Below are positions 55,100 to 64,000 of a stretch of 64,000 nucleotides of DNA, piece after piece. A model generated the notes under the pieces. The model did not search any database and was not told where the DNA came from. It was given only the letters and a program-made list of their open reading frames with translations. The position numbers were made by a program, and so were the translations under genes. The stretch is from Phocoena phocoena (lineage: Eukaryota > Chordata > Mammalia > Artiodactyla > Phocoenidae), in contig NC_089238.1 in the NCBI RefSeq assembly GCF_963924675.1, positions 28,067,815-28,131,814 of the forward strand. Reading direction: 5' to 3'. Each line of letters begins with the position of its first letter. Position 1 is the stretch's first letter.

Positions 55100-55419
55100 G
55101 TGAGGGGGAAGAGTAAGCTGGGACAAAGAGAGAGAGTGGCATGGACTTATATACACTACCAAATGTAAAATAGATAGCTAGTGGGAAGCAGTCGCATAGC
55201 ACAGGGGGATCAGCTCAGTGCTTTGTGACCACCTAGAGGGGTAGGATAGGGAGGGTGGGTGGGAGACGCAAGAGGGAGGAGATATGGGGATATATGTAAA
55301 TGTAGAGCTGATTCACTATGTAATAAAGCAGAAACTAACACACCATTGTAAAGCAATTATACCCCAATAAAGATGTTAAAAGAGAAAAAAAAAGCAATGG
55401 GTGAAATTTAAAAAAAAAC
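55100..55419 (+). mobile_element. L1 3' end insertion with possible 3' transduction
   Basis: Cetartiodactyl L1 3' UTR ('gagagagtggcatggactta', 'gcaattataccccaataaag') whose A-tract at 55384-55393 is followed by GCAATGGGTGAAATTT and a second A-tract before the flank. The L2 words AAACCCTCCA (55090-55099) and AAACCTCCA (55420-55428) act as an imperfect target-site duplication. The second A-tract suggests the element carried downstream sequence along. Confidence 0.75.
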
Positions 55420-55705
55420 AAACCTCCAATGGTTTCCTACTGAAATTAGAATAAAATCCCAATTTGCTATTATGGTTTAGCAAGCCCTGTGCAATCTGAC
55501 CTCTACTTATGTCCCCCTTACCCACTTGGCTCCAACTACTGTGGCCTTCTTTCTCTTTCTCAAGCATATTCCTGCCTCAGGACCTTTTCATGTACAGTTC
55601 CCTCTGCCTGGAATGTTTTTCTTCCAGACTTTCATACAGTTGGTTCCCTGTCATTCAGGTCTAAATACAAATTGTCACCTCTCGAGAAGCCTACCCCAGC
55701 TACCC

Positions 55706-56109
55706 TATCTAACTAGAGAAAAACTCATGTATTAATATTAAATTTTTAGAGAAATGCAGTGAATTACTGCAGAATACATACAGTGCCTTTGTAAACATTG
55801 CCCTCCCTCTACCTGCCCCCTTATTGAGGGTTCAAGAAGGAAACTAACCAATCTCAATTTGGTCTAAAGCTTACCTGATCTGGGGATTTCATTGGAATAT
55901 ACTCTTCTAGGTAGAGCTCAGATGCTCGGGTAATCTCCCTTTTCCCCATGTCTCTCTGTGCCTCACACCAGAACCTCAAAGAGGTAGATAGCCCCCAAAA
56001 GATGAACAACCCCTTAGAGCCAAGTGGAGACAGCCAGAAGCAAGCTCTAAACCCTCAATCCACGTGAATCTAATGCTTTCCGCCTCTTGGCACCTACCTA
56101 CCACTTACA
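55706..56109. other. Single-copy DNA
   Basis: No named repeat. Nothing coding was recognised. Confidence 0.4.
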
Positions 56110-56345
56110 AAGCACACTGAGGCATCAGGTGCAATGCTAACCACTTCATGACTTCATAAACTGCATCCGGTGTAATTCTCACAACAGACGCCTCTATGAA
56201 ATAGGAAGCCTTATCTCCACCTCACAACTGAGGAAACAGAGGCACAGGTGGGACACTATACCAATTAAATGACACGAGCCAGAATTCAAATCCTGCTTTA
56301 AGTGCAAAGTGTGTAGTCTTAACAGCCCATTATATTACCTCTTTC
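56110..56345 (-). repeat. MIR SINE relic, antisense
   Basis: Reads 'gtgtaattctcacaacagac', 'cacaactgaggaaacagagg' and 'gccagaattcaaatcctgc', then 'gtagtcttaacagcccatta'. This is full-length MIR order reversed. Confidence 0.75.
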
Positions 56346-56424
56346 AATGTTTACAGAGGCACTGTATGTAGTCGTATAGTAATCCATTGCATTTCTCTAT
56401 GGAATTTTATATTAATATATGAGT

Positions 56425-57010
56425 TTTTCTTACCTTAAGCATTTATTGAATAGCTGCTATTCTCCCAGCCCTGTGCTAGTTGCTATGGGGATCCTGGAAA
56501 GTGTGACATCATTCCAGCCCTCAGAAAGCTCACAATTATACATTGGTTTGAGAGGCTAAAGGAGAGCAAGTCATTTCTCTAATACTTGGAGAAGTGAGAA
56601 TGTTATCGAGATGAGTAGAGTAGGGTGGGGAGGGACACTTAAGGTCAGAGAGGATATGAATTTTTTTTTTTTTTTTTGCGGTATGCGGGCCTCTCACTGT
56701 TGTGGCCTGTCCCGTTGCGGAGCACAGGCTCCGGACGCGCAGGCTCAGCGGCCATGGCTCATGGGCCCAGCCGCTCCACGGCATGTGGGATCCTCCCGGA
56801 CCAGGGCACGAACCCGTGTCCCCTGCGTCGGCAGGCAGACTCTCAACCACTGTACCACCAGGGAAGCCCAGGATATGAAATTTGAATTAAGCCTTGAAAA
56901 ATAAGAGAGCTTTAAACAGCAGAAGGGAGGAGTGGGACGGGGGTCTTGTAAGCAGAAGAGTCTGTTCTTACAAAAGTGAAGAGGCAAGAAAAGTCAGAAA
57001 ACAGTGAGAT
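56425..57010 (-). repeat. L2 LINE 3' part, antisense, split by a CHR SINE
   Basis: Begins 'taagcatttattgaatagctg', 'cccagccctgtgctagttgc', 'ccctcagaaagctcacaatt'. It resumes after the SINE with 'tgaattaagccttgaaaaat' and 'gagtctgttcttacaaaagtg'. Confidence 0.65.
56661..56869 (-). mobile_element. CHR SINE, antisense, with TSD
   Basis: T-run of about 17, 'gcggtatgcgggcctctcac', 'cggcatgtgggatcctccc' and 'accaccagggaagccc'. A 10-bp duplication (AGGATATGAA) lies at 56651-56660 and 56870-56879. Confidence 0.94.
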
Positions 57011-57374
57011 GACCAGTCTGAGTGAAACTGAAGCTGTATGCATGAATGGAAATGGTGTAAAAACATAAAATCCGACATAAAAAGAGAATGACATGTGAAG
57101 GGAATTAACTGACTAATAAGGCAGGTGTCCATAAATATTAGTAAAGGAATGAGACGTGACAAGAACTAGTTCTTTCCCAAGAGAATATCATTGGATAATT
57201 AGGCTTACATCCTATCTGCCTGCTCTTAAGTAACTTAAATAGAAAATCCAGGAAACTGAGTGGTCACATGTGTTCAATGAATCATGTGTTCTGGATCATA
57301 TAAACAGATACTTAAATATTTTCTGTTCTAGCACAGTTCATAAGAACTGAATCCCTCCTGTGTGCTTGGAACCA
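57011..57374. other. Single-copy AT-rich DNA
   Basis: No named repeat or exon recognised. Confidence 0.4.
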
Positions 57375-57562
57375 TGATCAGAGTCCAAAAGAGCTGGTTT
57401 CTAAACCTAGTTCAACCACTTACTGGTTAAGTGACCTGACCAAGGTAAATAACTCTTCTAAGCTCAACTGTAAAATATGGAGTAAGAGTACTATAGTTAC
57501 AGGGCAATCGTGGGGATTCGTTGAGATAACATCCATGTTTTATAGGCACTCAGATATTAGCT
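57375..57562 (+). repeat. MIR SINE relic
   Basis: Reads 'cctagttcaaccacttactg', 'gttaagtgacctgaccaagg', 'gattcgttgagataacatcc' and 'tataggcactcagatatta'. Confidence 0.7.
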
Positions 57563-58264
57563 TTCTTTCCCCAACTCTGATGTTTTATTCTCTAAAGCAC
57601 ATGGTTCAGGTTGGTTTAGAAAGGGAGGAAGGAGAGCGGCACAGCAGGAGGTGGCAGCCTCATAAACAGGCATGCGTAGTGGACATCAATTACTTTGGCT
57701 CCCCAGAATAGCCACTCCCCTCGTTTCCTGGCTCTGCTCCATGTCCCTGTTCTAATCATGTTACAGAACCTACCTTCCTGGCCAGAATTATTGTGGGAAG
57801 AACTTATCCTAATCTAAGTCAGACCAATGACAGGGCTCAACCTCTTGGCTACAACCATTATACCAGAGATGGGCACCTGACACAAACCAGGCCAATCAGA
57901 TTCTTCCCTGGAATTTTTGAACCTGAACCCGGGAGACTGGCTGAGTTTCACTTCCTCTCCTCTGTTATTCCCTGCCCAAAAGAGGAAGTACTTTGACAGT
58001 AATAGAAGGTGTGAATCTTCCCATCTAGAATAGTGACAAGACTGAGAGAGACCATCTGAGAAATATTTTGGTTCCAAGTTCCACCTGTGCCAGATCCAGC
58101 CAGCCCTGCCTTCCTTGTTTGGTGAGTCAAGAAACTTCCCCTTTCTGCCTAAATAAATTTGAGTTGGGCTTCCGTCACGTGCAACCCAAAGAACCCTACA
58201 CCAGAATGAAGAAGGAAATGAACTTGTCGTGTCTGGAGAACAATGAAGAGACACACTTCGTTGG
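57563..58264. other. Mostly single-copy DNA, possible old repeat
   Basis: The part 57715-57965 ('gccagaattattgtgggaag', 'ccaatgacagggctcaacc', 'caaaccaggccaatcagattc') resembles an old interspersed repeat that I cannot name; similar words occur near 62700-62780. The reverse-strand 181-codon frame (57814-58359) crosses it and has no recognisable domain. Confidence 0.35.
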
Positions 58265-58575
58265 AATAAGAGACTTATTTTAAGGAGTTGTGAGATCAGA
58301 GCTGAATGAGGAGGGGTGTGAATGCCACCCACCAGGGAGTCACTGAGGCTTCTGAGCATGGAGCGACATGGTGAAAGCCGTCACTTAGGACCAGTAATGT
58401 GGGGAGGGTCATCTTTGATGAATAACTGCAGGGAGAGGCTAGCGGCCGGGAGGCTGCCTTGGAGGCTGTTGGAAGTGGAGCAGGGTAGATTCCAGTGCAT
58501 CAACCTTCAGCAATGGTTGAGTCATGGGGCTTCACCTTGTTGGTGCTTGTGCCCTGAAAGCTGCTTCCACCTTTG
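58265..58575 (-). repeat. L2 LINE fragment, antisense (probable)
   Basis: Words 'aggagttgtgagatcagagc', 'gaggcttctgagcatggag' and 'gcagggagaggctagcggc' in the antisense L2 order. Diverged. Confidence 0.5.
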
Positions 58576-58779
58576 GAATTTCACTTGACACTGGCTTCAT
58601 CAGGGAAAATGTCTATCGACAGTCACATCAATAGGACATGTGTAATTAACTCAGAGTCCTGCCCCCCAGGGGGTGGCCATGGGGAGGGCTCAGAATATAA
58701 GAGCTCAATATCATAGTCAAAGCTTTTATGCATGTGTCTTCCTCCAGTGGGTTCCACGCTGACAGTGTGGCTAAATGAG
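58576..58779. other. Single-copy DNA
   Basis: GC-richer than what follows. A CCCCCCAGGGGGTGG word (58662-58676) is the only structure. Confidence 0.35.
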
Positions 58780-59420
58780 GCTTAATTCGACCATCCCAAC
58801 AACCTATGGTTAATGACATGACATTGTTGTAATTTGCATTTGGTAAATGCAATTTGGGGGCTATTTTCTCTCTCTTAGCTTTCTCTCCTGGGTTCCTGGA
58901 CACCTGTGCTCCTTGGGGGGCAGGTTTCCTTTTCAACACCACAAATACCATCTCTGCTGTTGGGACACAAGAGTTAAATAATGTGAAATTGCACTGATGC
59001 CAGTGAAATAAAAGTGAGTTTTACAAAACCGAGTTCCTTCCCTGAACATAATAACAGTAAATTTCTAGGGTCCTATCGTGTAATATCCATTAGATTTATT
59101 ATGTTGCAATTCCCAGTCCCACTAGTTCTGCCTGAGGGTGAGTATATTACATTTCATCACAGTTTCATTTTCTCCTACAGATGAGAAATGGGAATGCGAT
59201 TGCAGTTATGTAGCATGCATGTGTTAAATCTGATCTCTAATAAAATCAAACACATCACAACTCAAAGCATTTTAGCACAGTGTCGGCAAAATGAAACACC
59301 ATCTGTCATCATGTAGAGATTGCCTTATTATAACACAAAATCAAACTGCTCAGTGTGAACATTGCTACTTAATAAATGGGTAAATGAAAACTGATAATTA
59401 TGGTCTTATTTATTTTAAAT
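58780..59420. promoter_or_regulatory. Candidate conserved non-coding element with POU-type palindrome
   Basis: Repeat-free AT-rich block. The octamer ATTTGCAT (58832-58839) overlaps a perfect inverted repeat TTGCATTT-GGT-AAATGCAA (58834-58852), so two POU half-sites face each other. Further TAAT and ATGATTA type words follow to 59410. No coding frame fits. Regulatory function is inferred only from motif content and lack of repeats. Confidence 0.35.
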
Positions 59421-60544
59421 GATTACTTAAAGCCACCAAAAGTGCAACATAATTTGTCAATTAGGCACTCTGGACCCCATAACAGTATATAGAGCAAACA
59501 CCCCTCAGTAAAAATGGTACATAGACTTGGAGAGAAACAAAGGGGAGAGAGACTGAAAGGAACTTTCAAGAACTGCCAGACGTGGAGATGAGGAAAGAAG
59601 CCCAAGACTTGAGAAATCCTGGTCCGTCCTGATCAGGTGGGGGCAGTTTCCACATCAGAATCGCCCAATATTTTCACTTGGAAAAAAATCAACAGTTTCC
59701 ACGGTACAGGAAGATATGATGAGAGACTGAGGGTCCCAAGGAGAGCTGGTAACACTGCCTTCATTCCCATGAGACACATGTAAGATGCTGTTTCCAACTC
59801 TTGGGGGCAGGAGGTTTTTAACTTGGTTTTAATCTTTCATTTGTATAGCACACTATTAGGCTAGAGTTAGTCATTTCTGAAAACAGATATTAACGTAGGT
59901 AGAAAATACACAAGTTGGGAGAGAGACATAGGAAATTTGAAGAGAATTAAGGGCACTGATAGTTGTGAATCCACTGTAACATGGACAAGGGCTTTGTTCT
60001 TCCCCAGAAAAAAGGAAATGGAAACACCTAAATGACTCTCTGTGATCGAAGATACAAGGTGATGTCTCATCCTAATGCTTCTACCTATAATCCTGATTAT
60101 CTGCCCTGACGAAATCGCAACCATTTCTGGGATCCTACGAGATGTGACAAGAGTCTGCAAGCCCAAGAAGACAGAGAAACGCCTCCTGTCCCTGTGCTAG
60201 GCAGTTTGGTATAGACGTAGTACACAGGGATTAACAATTCTAGACTCTTCCTTTGACATGTCACCCAGTTTTTCAGAGTCTTGCAAATACTGCAAATTCT
60301 CTTAGTCCCCAAGAAACTGATGCAGAGTTTACAGACATCCCCTAGATTTCCCAAACGCCCCCTAAGACCTAGAAAAGTGGCAGGAAAATAAATTGAGTCT
60401 GAAAAATATATAGTCTACTACCATCTTACTATGCCCCTCCTCCAAAACCTTAAAGAGTGGTTTCATGGAGGGATTGTCTTAAGTGCCATCACAGTTGATT
60501 TAATTTCTTAATTTCAAGAAAACTTTATTACAAGGTGGTTTCAT
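59421..60544. other. Single-copy DNA without a recognisable gene
   Basis: No named repeat. Reverse-strand frames at 59867-60166 and 60097-60354 (85-99 codons) show no domain or splice context. Confidence 0.4.
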
Positions 60545-61485
60545 CTCCAATATTCAATTCAATTAGGTAAATATTTTGGAGCGCTTGCTATATTTAAATC
60601 AGTGAGGTGATTTAAATAAATAAGCAGTTTGCATTTGCATGTAATTTGCGACCCAGTTAGATAGAGAAAACTTTCAAGGATTAGAATTTGTGGTAAAAGA
60701 AGGTAAAGTTGCATTCAAAGAAAAACTGTCTTGTTGTGGAAAAGAGCATTTCCAACTGAGGTGATTGGGAAAGGCTCATAAAGGAGGTGGTGTATAGGAT
60801 GGACTTTTTTTTATTGAAGTATACTCGATTTACAACATTTCAGGTGTAGAGCAAAGTGATTCAGATAGATATATAGATATACTCTTTTCAAATTCTTTGC
60901 CATTATAAGTTATTACAAGATATTGAATATAGTTCCCTGTGCTATACAATAGGACCTTTTTGTTTATCTATTTTATATATAGTAGTGTGTATCTGTTAAT
61001 CCCAAATCCCTAATTTATTCCCCTCTCCCCTCTGGTAGCCATAAATTTGTCTTCTATGTCTGTAAGTCTATTTCTGTTTCATAAATAAGTTCATTTGTAT
61101 CATTATTTTTTTAGATTCCACATATAAGTTATATCATATGAAATGTCTTTCTCTATCTGACTTACTTTACTTAGTATGATAATCTCTAGGTCCACCCATG
61201 TTGCTGCAGATGGCATTATTTCATCATTTTTTATGGCTGAGTAATATTGCTCTCTGTCTCTCTCCCTCTCTCTCCAAATATATATATATATATATATAAA
61301 TGCCACATCTTCTTTATCCATTCATCTGTCAATGGACATTTAGGTTGCTTCCATGTCTTGACTATTGTAAATAGTGCTGCAATGAACACTGGGGTGCATG
61401 TATCTTTTCGAATTAGAGTTTTCACAGGAAGGACTTTGAAGAACTCAAGAGGTAAAGAGGATGAGGCAGAAGGAGAGGTATGGTT
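60545..61485 (-). repeat. L2 LINE 3' part, antisense, split by L1
   Basis: Left part 'caattaggtaaatattttgg', 'ctgaggtgattgggaaaggc', 'tcataaaggaggtggtgtat'; after the L1 'gaactcaagaggtaaagagg' and 'gaggcagaaggagaggtat'. This is antisense L2, moderately diverged. Confidence 0.55.
60808..61425 (-). mobile_element. L1 3' part, antisense, with TSD
   Basis: T-run, then antisense 3' UTR ('gaagtatactcgatttacaac', 'ccctgtgctatacaatagg', 'ctctggtagccataaattt'), then the ORF2 3' end ('tatggctgagtaatattgc', 'tagtgctgcaatgaacactg'). A 12-bp duplication (AGGATGGACTTT / AGGAAGGACTTT, one mismatch) lies at 60796-60807 and 61426-61437. A (TA)n run sits at 61279-61299. Confidence 0.9.
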
Positions 61486-62565
61486 GGCAGAATTCTAAGA
61501 TGACCTCATGGTGTAAAAAAGAATTTGTCCGGTCTTTGTCCCAGGCTCCTGGCATACAAGTCCCAAAACCTTTGGGATTTCATGACTGAGAAGAATGTTT
61601 CTGTTATACTAATGAGGTAACTCCTGGTGGGCCCTTAGATAGTCACCAGAAAGACCAACCTTGTGACTGGGGGGTTGGAACTTTGGGTCAGCCTGGAACT
61701 TTAGATCTCCCAGGGAGAGGGGGGGACTGGAGATTGAGCTCAATCATGTGGCCAATAATTTAATTAAGCGTGACTACATAACGAGACCCTCAATAAAAAC
61801 TCTGGCATCCAAGTCTCAATCCTGCTTGGTGCACACATGGATGTTCTGGGAGTGTGACACACCTTGACACCAAAGGGAGAGGGCGTGGAAGCTCTGTGCT
61901 CCCTCCTACACCTCACCATATGTGTATCCTTTCTAATAAACGTGTAATCATAAGCATTACTTTTCTGAGTTCTATGAATCATTCTAGTGAATTATCAACC
62001 CCCTGAACTTATAACCAGTTGGTAAAAGGATGGGTGGCCTGGGATCTCACTTGCAGCTGGCATCTGAAGTAGGGTCAGTCTTACAGAGAACTCTGCCCTT
62101 AATTTATGGAGATTATCCTCAGTGGGTCTGATCTAATGAGGTGATCCCTGAGAAGGAGTGGAGCTCTTCCTAGCAAGAGAGTTGGAAGCATCAGAGGGAT
62201 TCAACAAGAGGTATTCACCATTGCTAGGTTGGAAGATGGAGCAGGCCATGTGGCAAAGAACACAGCAGCCTCTAGGAGAGCTGCTTCAGCTAGCAGCCAG
62301 CAGCCAGCAAAGAAATGGGGACCTCAGTCCTACAACTGAAAGAAACTGGATTCTGTCACAACGATGTGAGCTTAGAAGAGGGCCATGAGCTCAAGATGAG
62401 AGCCTAACTGACACTTTGATTGCAGGCTTGTGACACTCTGAGCTGAGAACCAAACAACACAATGCCCAGACTCTGACCTACAGAACTGTGAACTAATAAA
62501 TAGGTTCCATTTAAGTCACTAACTTTGGGGGTAATTTGCTACACAGCAATAGAAAACTAATAAAA
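61483..62565 (+). mobile_element. MLT1-type (MaLR) LTR split by another LTR
   Basis: 5' part at 61483-61545 ('ggcagaattctaagatgacc'), 3' part from about 62100 ('gagattatcctcagtgggtc', 'ctttgattgcaggcttgtga', 'actctgacctacagaactg', 'gcaatagaaaactaata'). These match the start and end of the MLT1 copy at 4475-4985. The middle is a different LTR. Confidence 0.65.
61546..62098 (+). mobile_element. LTR of an ancient endogenous retroelement, subfamily unassigned
   Basis: Contains 'gagctcaatcatgtggccaa', 'gaccctcaataaaaactctg', 'gtgtatcctttctaataaac' and 'ctgagttctatgaatcattc', ending 'gcagctggcatctgaagtag'. Two AATAAA words and the downstream G/T-rich part fit an R-U5 boundary. No viral gene is present, so it is a solo LTR. 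Ends are approximate. Confidence 0.55.
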
Positions 62566-62956
62566 GAGGGCCTTGTGATGAATATGTCAGGAATCACATT
62601 ATCATTCTATACAGCCATATTGATTTGTCTGTCCAGCTCCTCTGATTATCTGGGATTTTCCCCATTACCATCTGCATCACTCCAACCCTCATGGTTATCA
62701 TTTTGGAAACGTGACCTGCCCCAGGGACAGAACTGATTGGTCCAGGAGTGAGACCTAGACAGACCAATAGAGCCCTTCTCTGGAACTTTCAGACTTGAGA
62801 CACAGAGGATGGCTGAAACTATAAGATGTATGTATCAATAACTAGTGGTGGGTGTGTTTTCTCCTATGTGGGAGAACCTCTGCTGTGAAAGAAAAAGAAT
62901 GAATTCAGCACGTAGAGAGAAGCAGAGACAAGAAATACTGAGGCTGTCTGATACCA
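62566..62956. other. Possible old repeat of unassigned family
   Basis: Words such as 'cctctgattatctgggatttt' and 'gaactgattggtccaggagtg' suggest an old interspersed repeat. No gene or firm family call. Confidence 0.3.
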
Positions 62957-64000
62957 AAAACAAAGGCAACAAAGCAAAAAGAAACAAGGGGGACCACATC
63001 AAACTAACATACTTCTGCATAGCAAAGGAAACCATCAGCAAACTAAGAAGACAACCTGCTGAATGGGAAAAAATATTTGCAAATCGTATATCTGATAAGG
63101 GGCTAATATCCAAAATATATAAAGAATTCATGCAACTCAATAGCAAAATAACAATTTGATTAAAAAATGGGCAGGGCATCTGAATAGACATTTTTCTAAA
63201 GAAGACATAGAGATGGCCAACAGGTACATGAAAAGATGCTCAACATCACTAATCATCAGGGAAATGCAAATCAAAACCACAACGAGATATCACCTCACAC
63301 TAGTTAGAATGGCTATCGTCAAAAAGGCAGAAATAAGTGTTGGCCAGGGTGTGGAGAAAAGGGAACCCTAGTACACAGTGTAGCCACTGTGAAAAGTTGT
63401 GGAGGTTCCTCATAAAATTAAAAATAGAACTACCATACGATACAACAATCCTACTTCTATGTATTTATCCAAAGAAAATAATATCACTAACTCAAAAAGA
63501 TATATGCCCTCCCGTGTTCATTGCAGCATTATTTACAACAGCCAAGTTATGGAAAAACCGGTGTCCATCAATGGATAAATGAATAAAGAAAATGTGATAT
63601 ATATATATGAATATTATTCAGCCATAAAAAAGAATGCACTCTTCATAACATTGTAAATCAACTATACTTCAATGTTTTTAAAAAAGAATGAAATCCTGCC
63701 ATTTGTGAAAACATGGGTGGACCTTGAGGTCATTATGCTAAGTGGAATAAGTCAGACAGAGAAAGACAGCTACCGTATGGTCTCACTTATATGTGGATCT
63801 AAAACAAAACAACGAAACAACCCAGCTCACAGATATAGAGAACAGATTGGGGATTGTGGAGATTGCCGGCGGGTGGGAGGGAGAGAAGGGGGCGGGTAGC
63901 AAAATGGGTGAAAGGAATCAAAAGGTACACATTTCCAGCTAAAAAATCACTAAAGAAGTCACATGGATGTGATGTACAGCATGGTGACTATAGTTAATAA
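62957..64000 (+). pseudogene. L1 LINE: ORF2 C-terminal part and start of 3' UTR, truncated by the window edge
   Basis: Conceptual translation of 62957-63159 gives the conserved ORF2 C-terminal run with [16 protein letters not shown] and SKIYKEF. The next frames give [17 protein letters not shown] and QKDICPPVFIAALFTTAK. Stops and frameshifts separate them (for example at about 63160), so ORF2 is dead. ORF2 normally encodes endonuclease and reverse transcriptase; only the domain beyond the RT core remains. A 54-base insertion at 63637-63690 interrupts it. The 3' UTR begins near 63800. Confidence 0.9.
63637..63679 (+). mobile_element. 43-base L1 3' end insertion within L1, with TSD
   Basis: The word AAAAAAGAATG at 63626-63636 recurs at 63680-63690. 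Between them lies 'cattgtaaatcaactatac' followed by 'ttcaatgttttt', the last bases of an L1 3' UTR. The host L1 consensus runs straight from one AAAAAAGAATG to the 'aaatcctgcc' part. Confidence 0.7.

Larger units (their letters stand above)
54265..55705 (+). repeat. L2 LINE 3' part, sense, split by an older repeat and an L1
   Basis: L2 pieces at 54265-54566, about 55073-55099 and 55420-55705 read through: 'gagtgtgattcctcacaccc', 'ctaaatcagatgataccac', then 'gtgactcccttgctttaaac', then 'cctccaatggtttcctactg', 'gtggccttctttctctttct' and 'ccctctgcctggaatgttt'. This is the normal L2 order. Confidence 0.78.

Noticed and set aside
57814..58359. 181-codon minus-strand frame
   Set aside because: First codon is not a strong start, no domain, and it crosses repeat-like sequence and an L2 fragment.
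62835..63191. 118-codon minus-strand frame
   Set aside because: Shadow of the L1 ORF2 fragment on the opposite strand; the + strand translation carries the known ORF2 motifs.
1..64000. Bacterial-type features (operons, ribosome binding sites, CRISPR, plasmid origins)
   Set aside because: The sequence is mammalian throughout, with MIR, L2, L1, MaLR and CHR repeats from end to end; prokaryotic signals would be chance matches.

Overview
The window reads as mammalian nuclear DNA, intergenic or deep intronic, with no protein-coding exon, tRNA, rRNA or other cellular gene that I can support. The lineage call is cetacean (whale or dolphin). It rests on many copies of a tRNA-derived SINE of the CHR family (A-box TGGCGCAGTGG, B-box GGTTCGTGCC, 'CTTCCCTGGTGGCGCAG' head) together with cetartiodactyl-type L1 3' ends, and on the absence of the Bov-B and Bov-tA repeats a ruminant window of this size should carry. 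Hippopotamus is not excluded. Open reading frames are short, mostly lie in repeats, and several lack any ATG.

Layout. 0-8 kb: mostly single-copy DNA with a MER20 DNA transposon, an MLT1-type LTR, MIR and L2 relics, an L1 3' end, and a CpG-retaining repeat-free block at 6.1-6.65 kb. 8-19.6 kb: repeat-dense, with L1, L2, a Tigger element, hAT relics and three CHR SINEs. 19.6-25.8 kb: AT-rich and repeat-poor. 25.8-30.8 kb: an L2 broken by a pyrimidine minisatellite, then about 2 kb of antisense L1 ORF2 and 3' UTR carrying a SINE. 30.8-36.4 kb: largely single copy, with MIR, a CR1/L3-like relic and a 43-base L1 insertion. 36.4-37.5 kb: a three-layer nest in which an old CHR SINE is split by a poly(A) retrocopy that itself holds a younger CHR SINE. 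37.5-46.4 kb: opposed L2 relics, unique DNA, one SINE, L1 ends and older repeats. 46.4-47.5 kb: a MIR split by two L1 insertions, one of which holds a SINE. 47.5-54.3 kb: L2, a young SINE inside a MIR, a dense MIR cluster and microsatellites. 54.3-64 kb: an L2 split by an older repeat and an L1, more MIR and L2, a repeat-free block at 58.6-60.5 kb, an LTR nested in an MLT1 LTR, and an L1 running off the right edge.

There are no genes working together here. What the sequence does record is an order of retroposition: L2 and MIR first, then DNA transposons and MaLR LTRs, then L1, then CHR SINEs. Target-site duplications (TSDs) are directly readable for many insertions. The best leads for something undescribed are the orphan poly(A) retrocopy inside a SINE (36.76-37.43 kb) and three repeat-free blocks with regulatory-looking motifs (6.1-6.65, 53.75-54.08 and 58.78-59.4 kb). 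Repeat families are named from memory of consensus sequences. Where I recognise a repeat but not its name, I say so.
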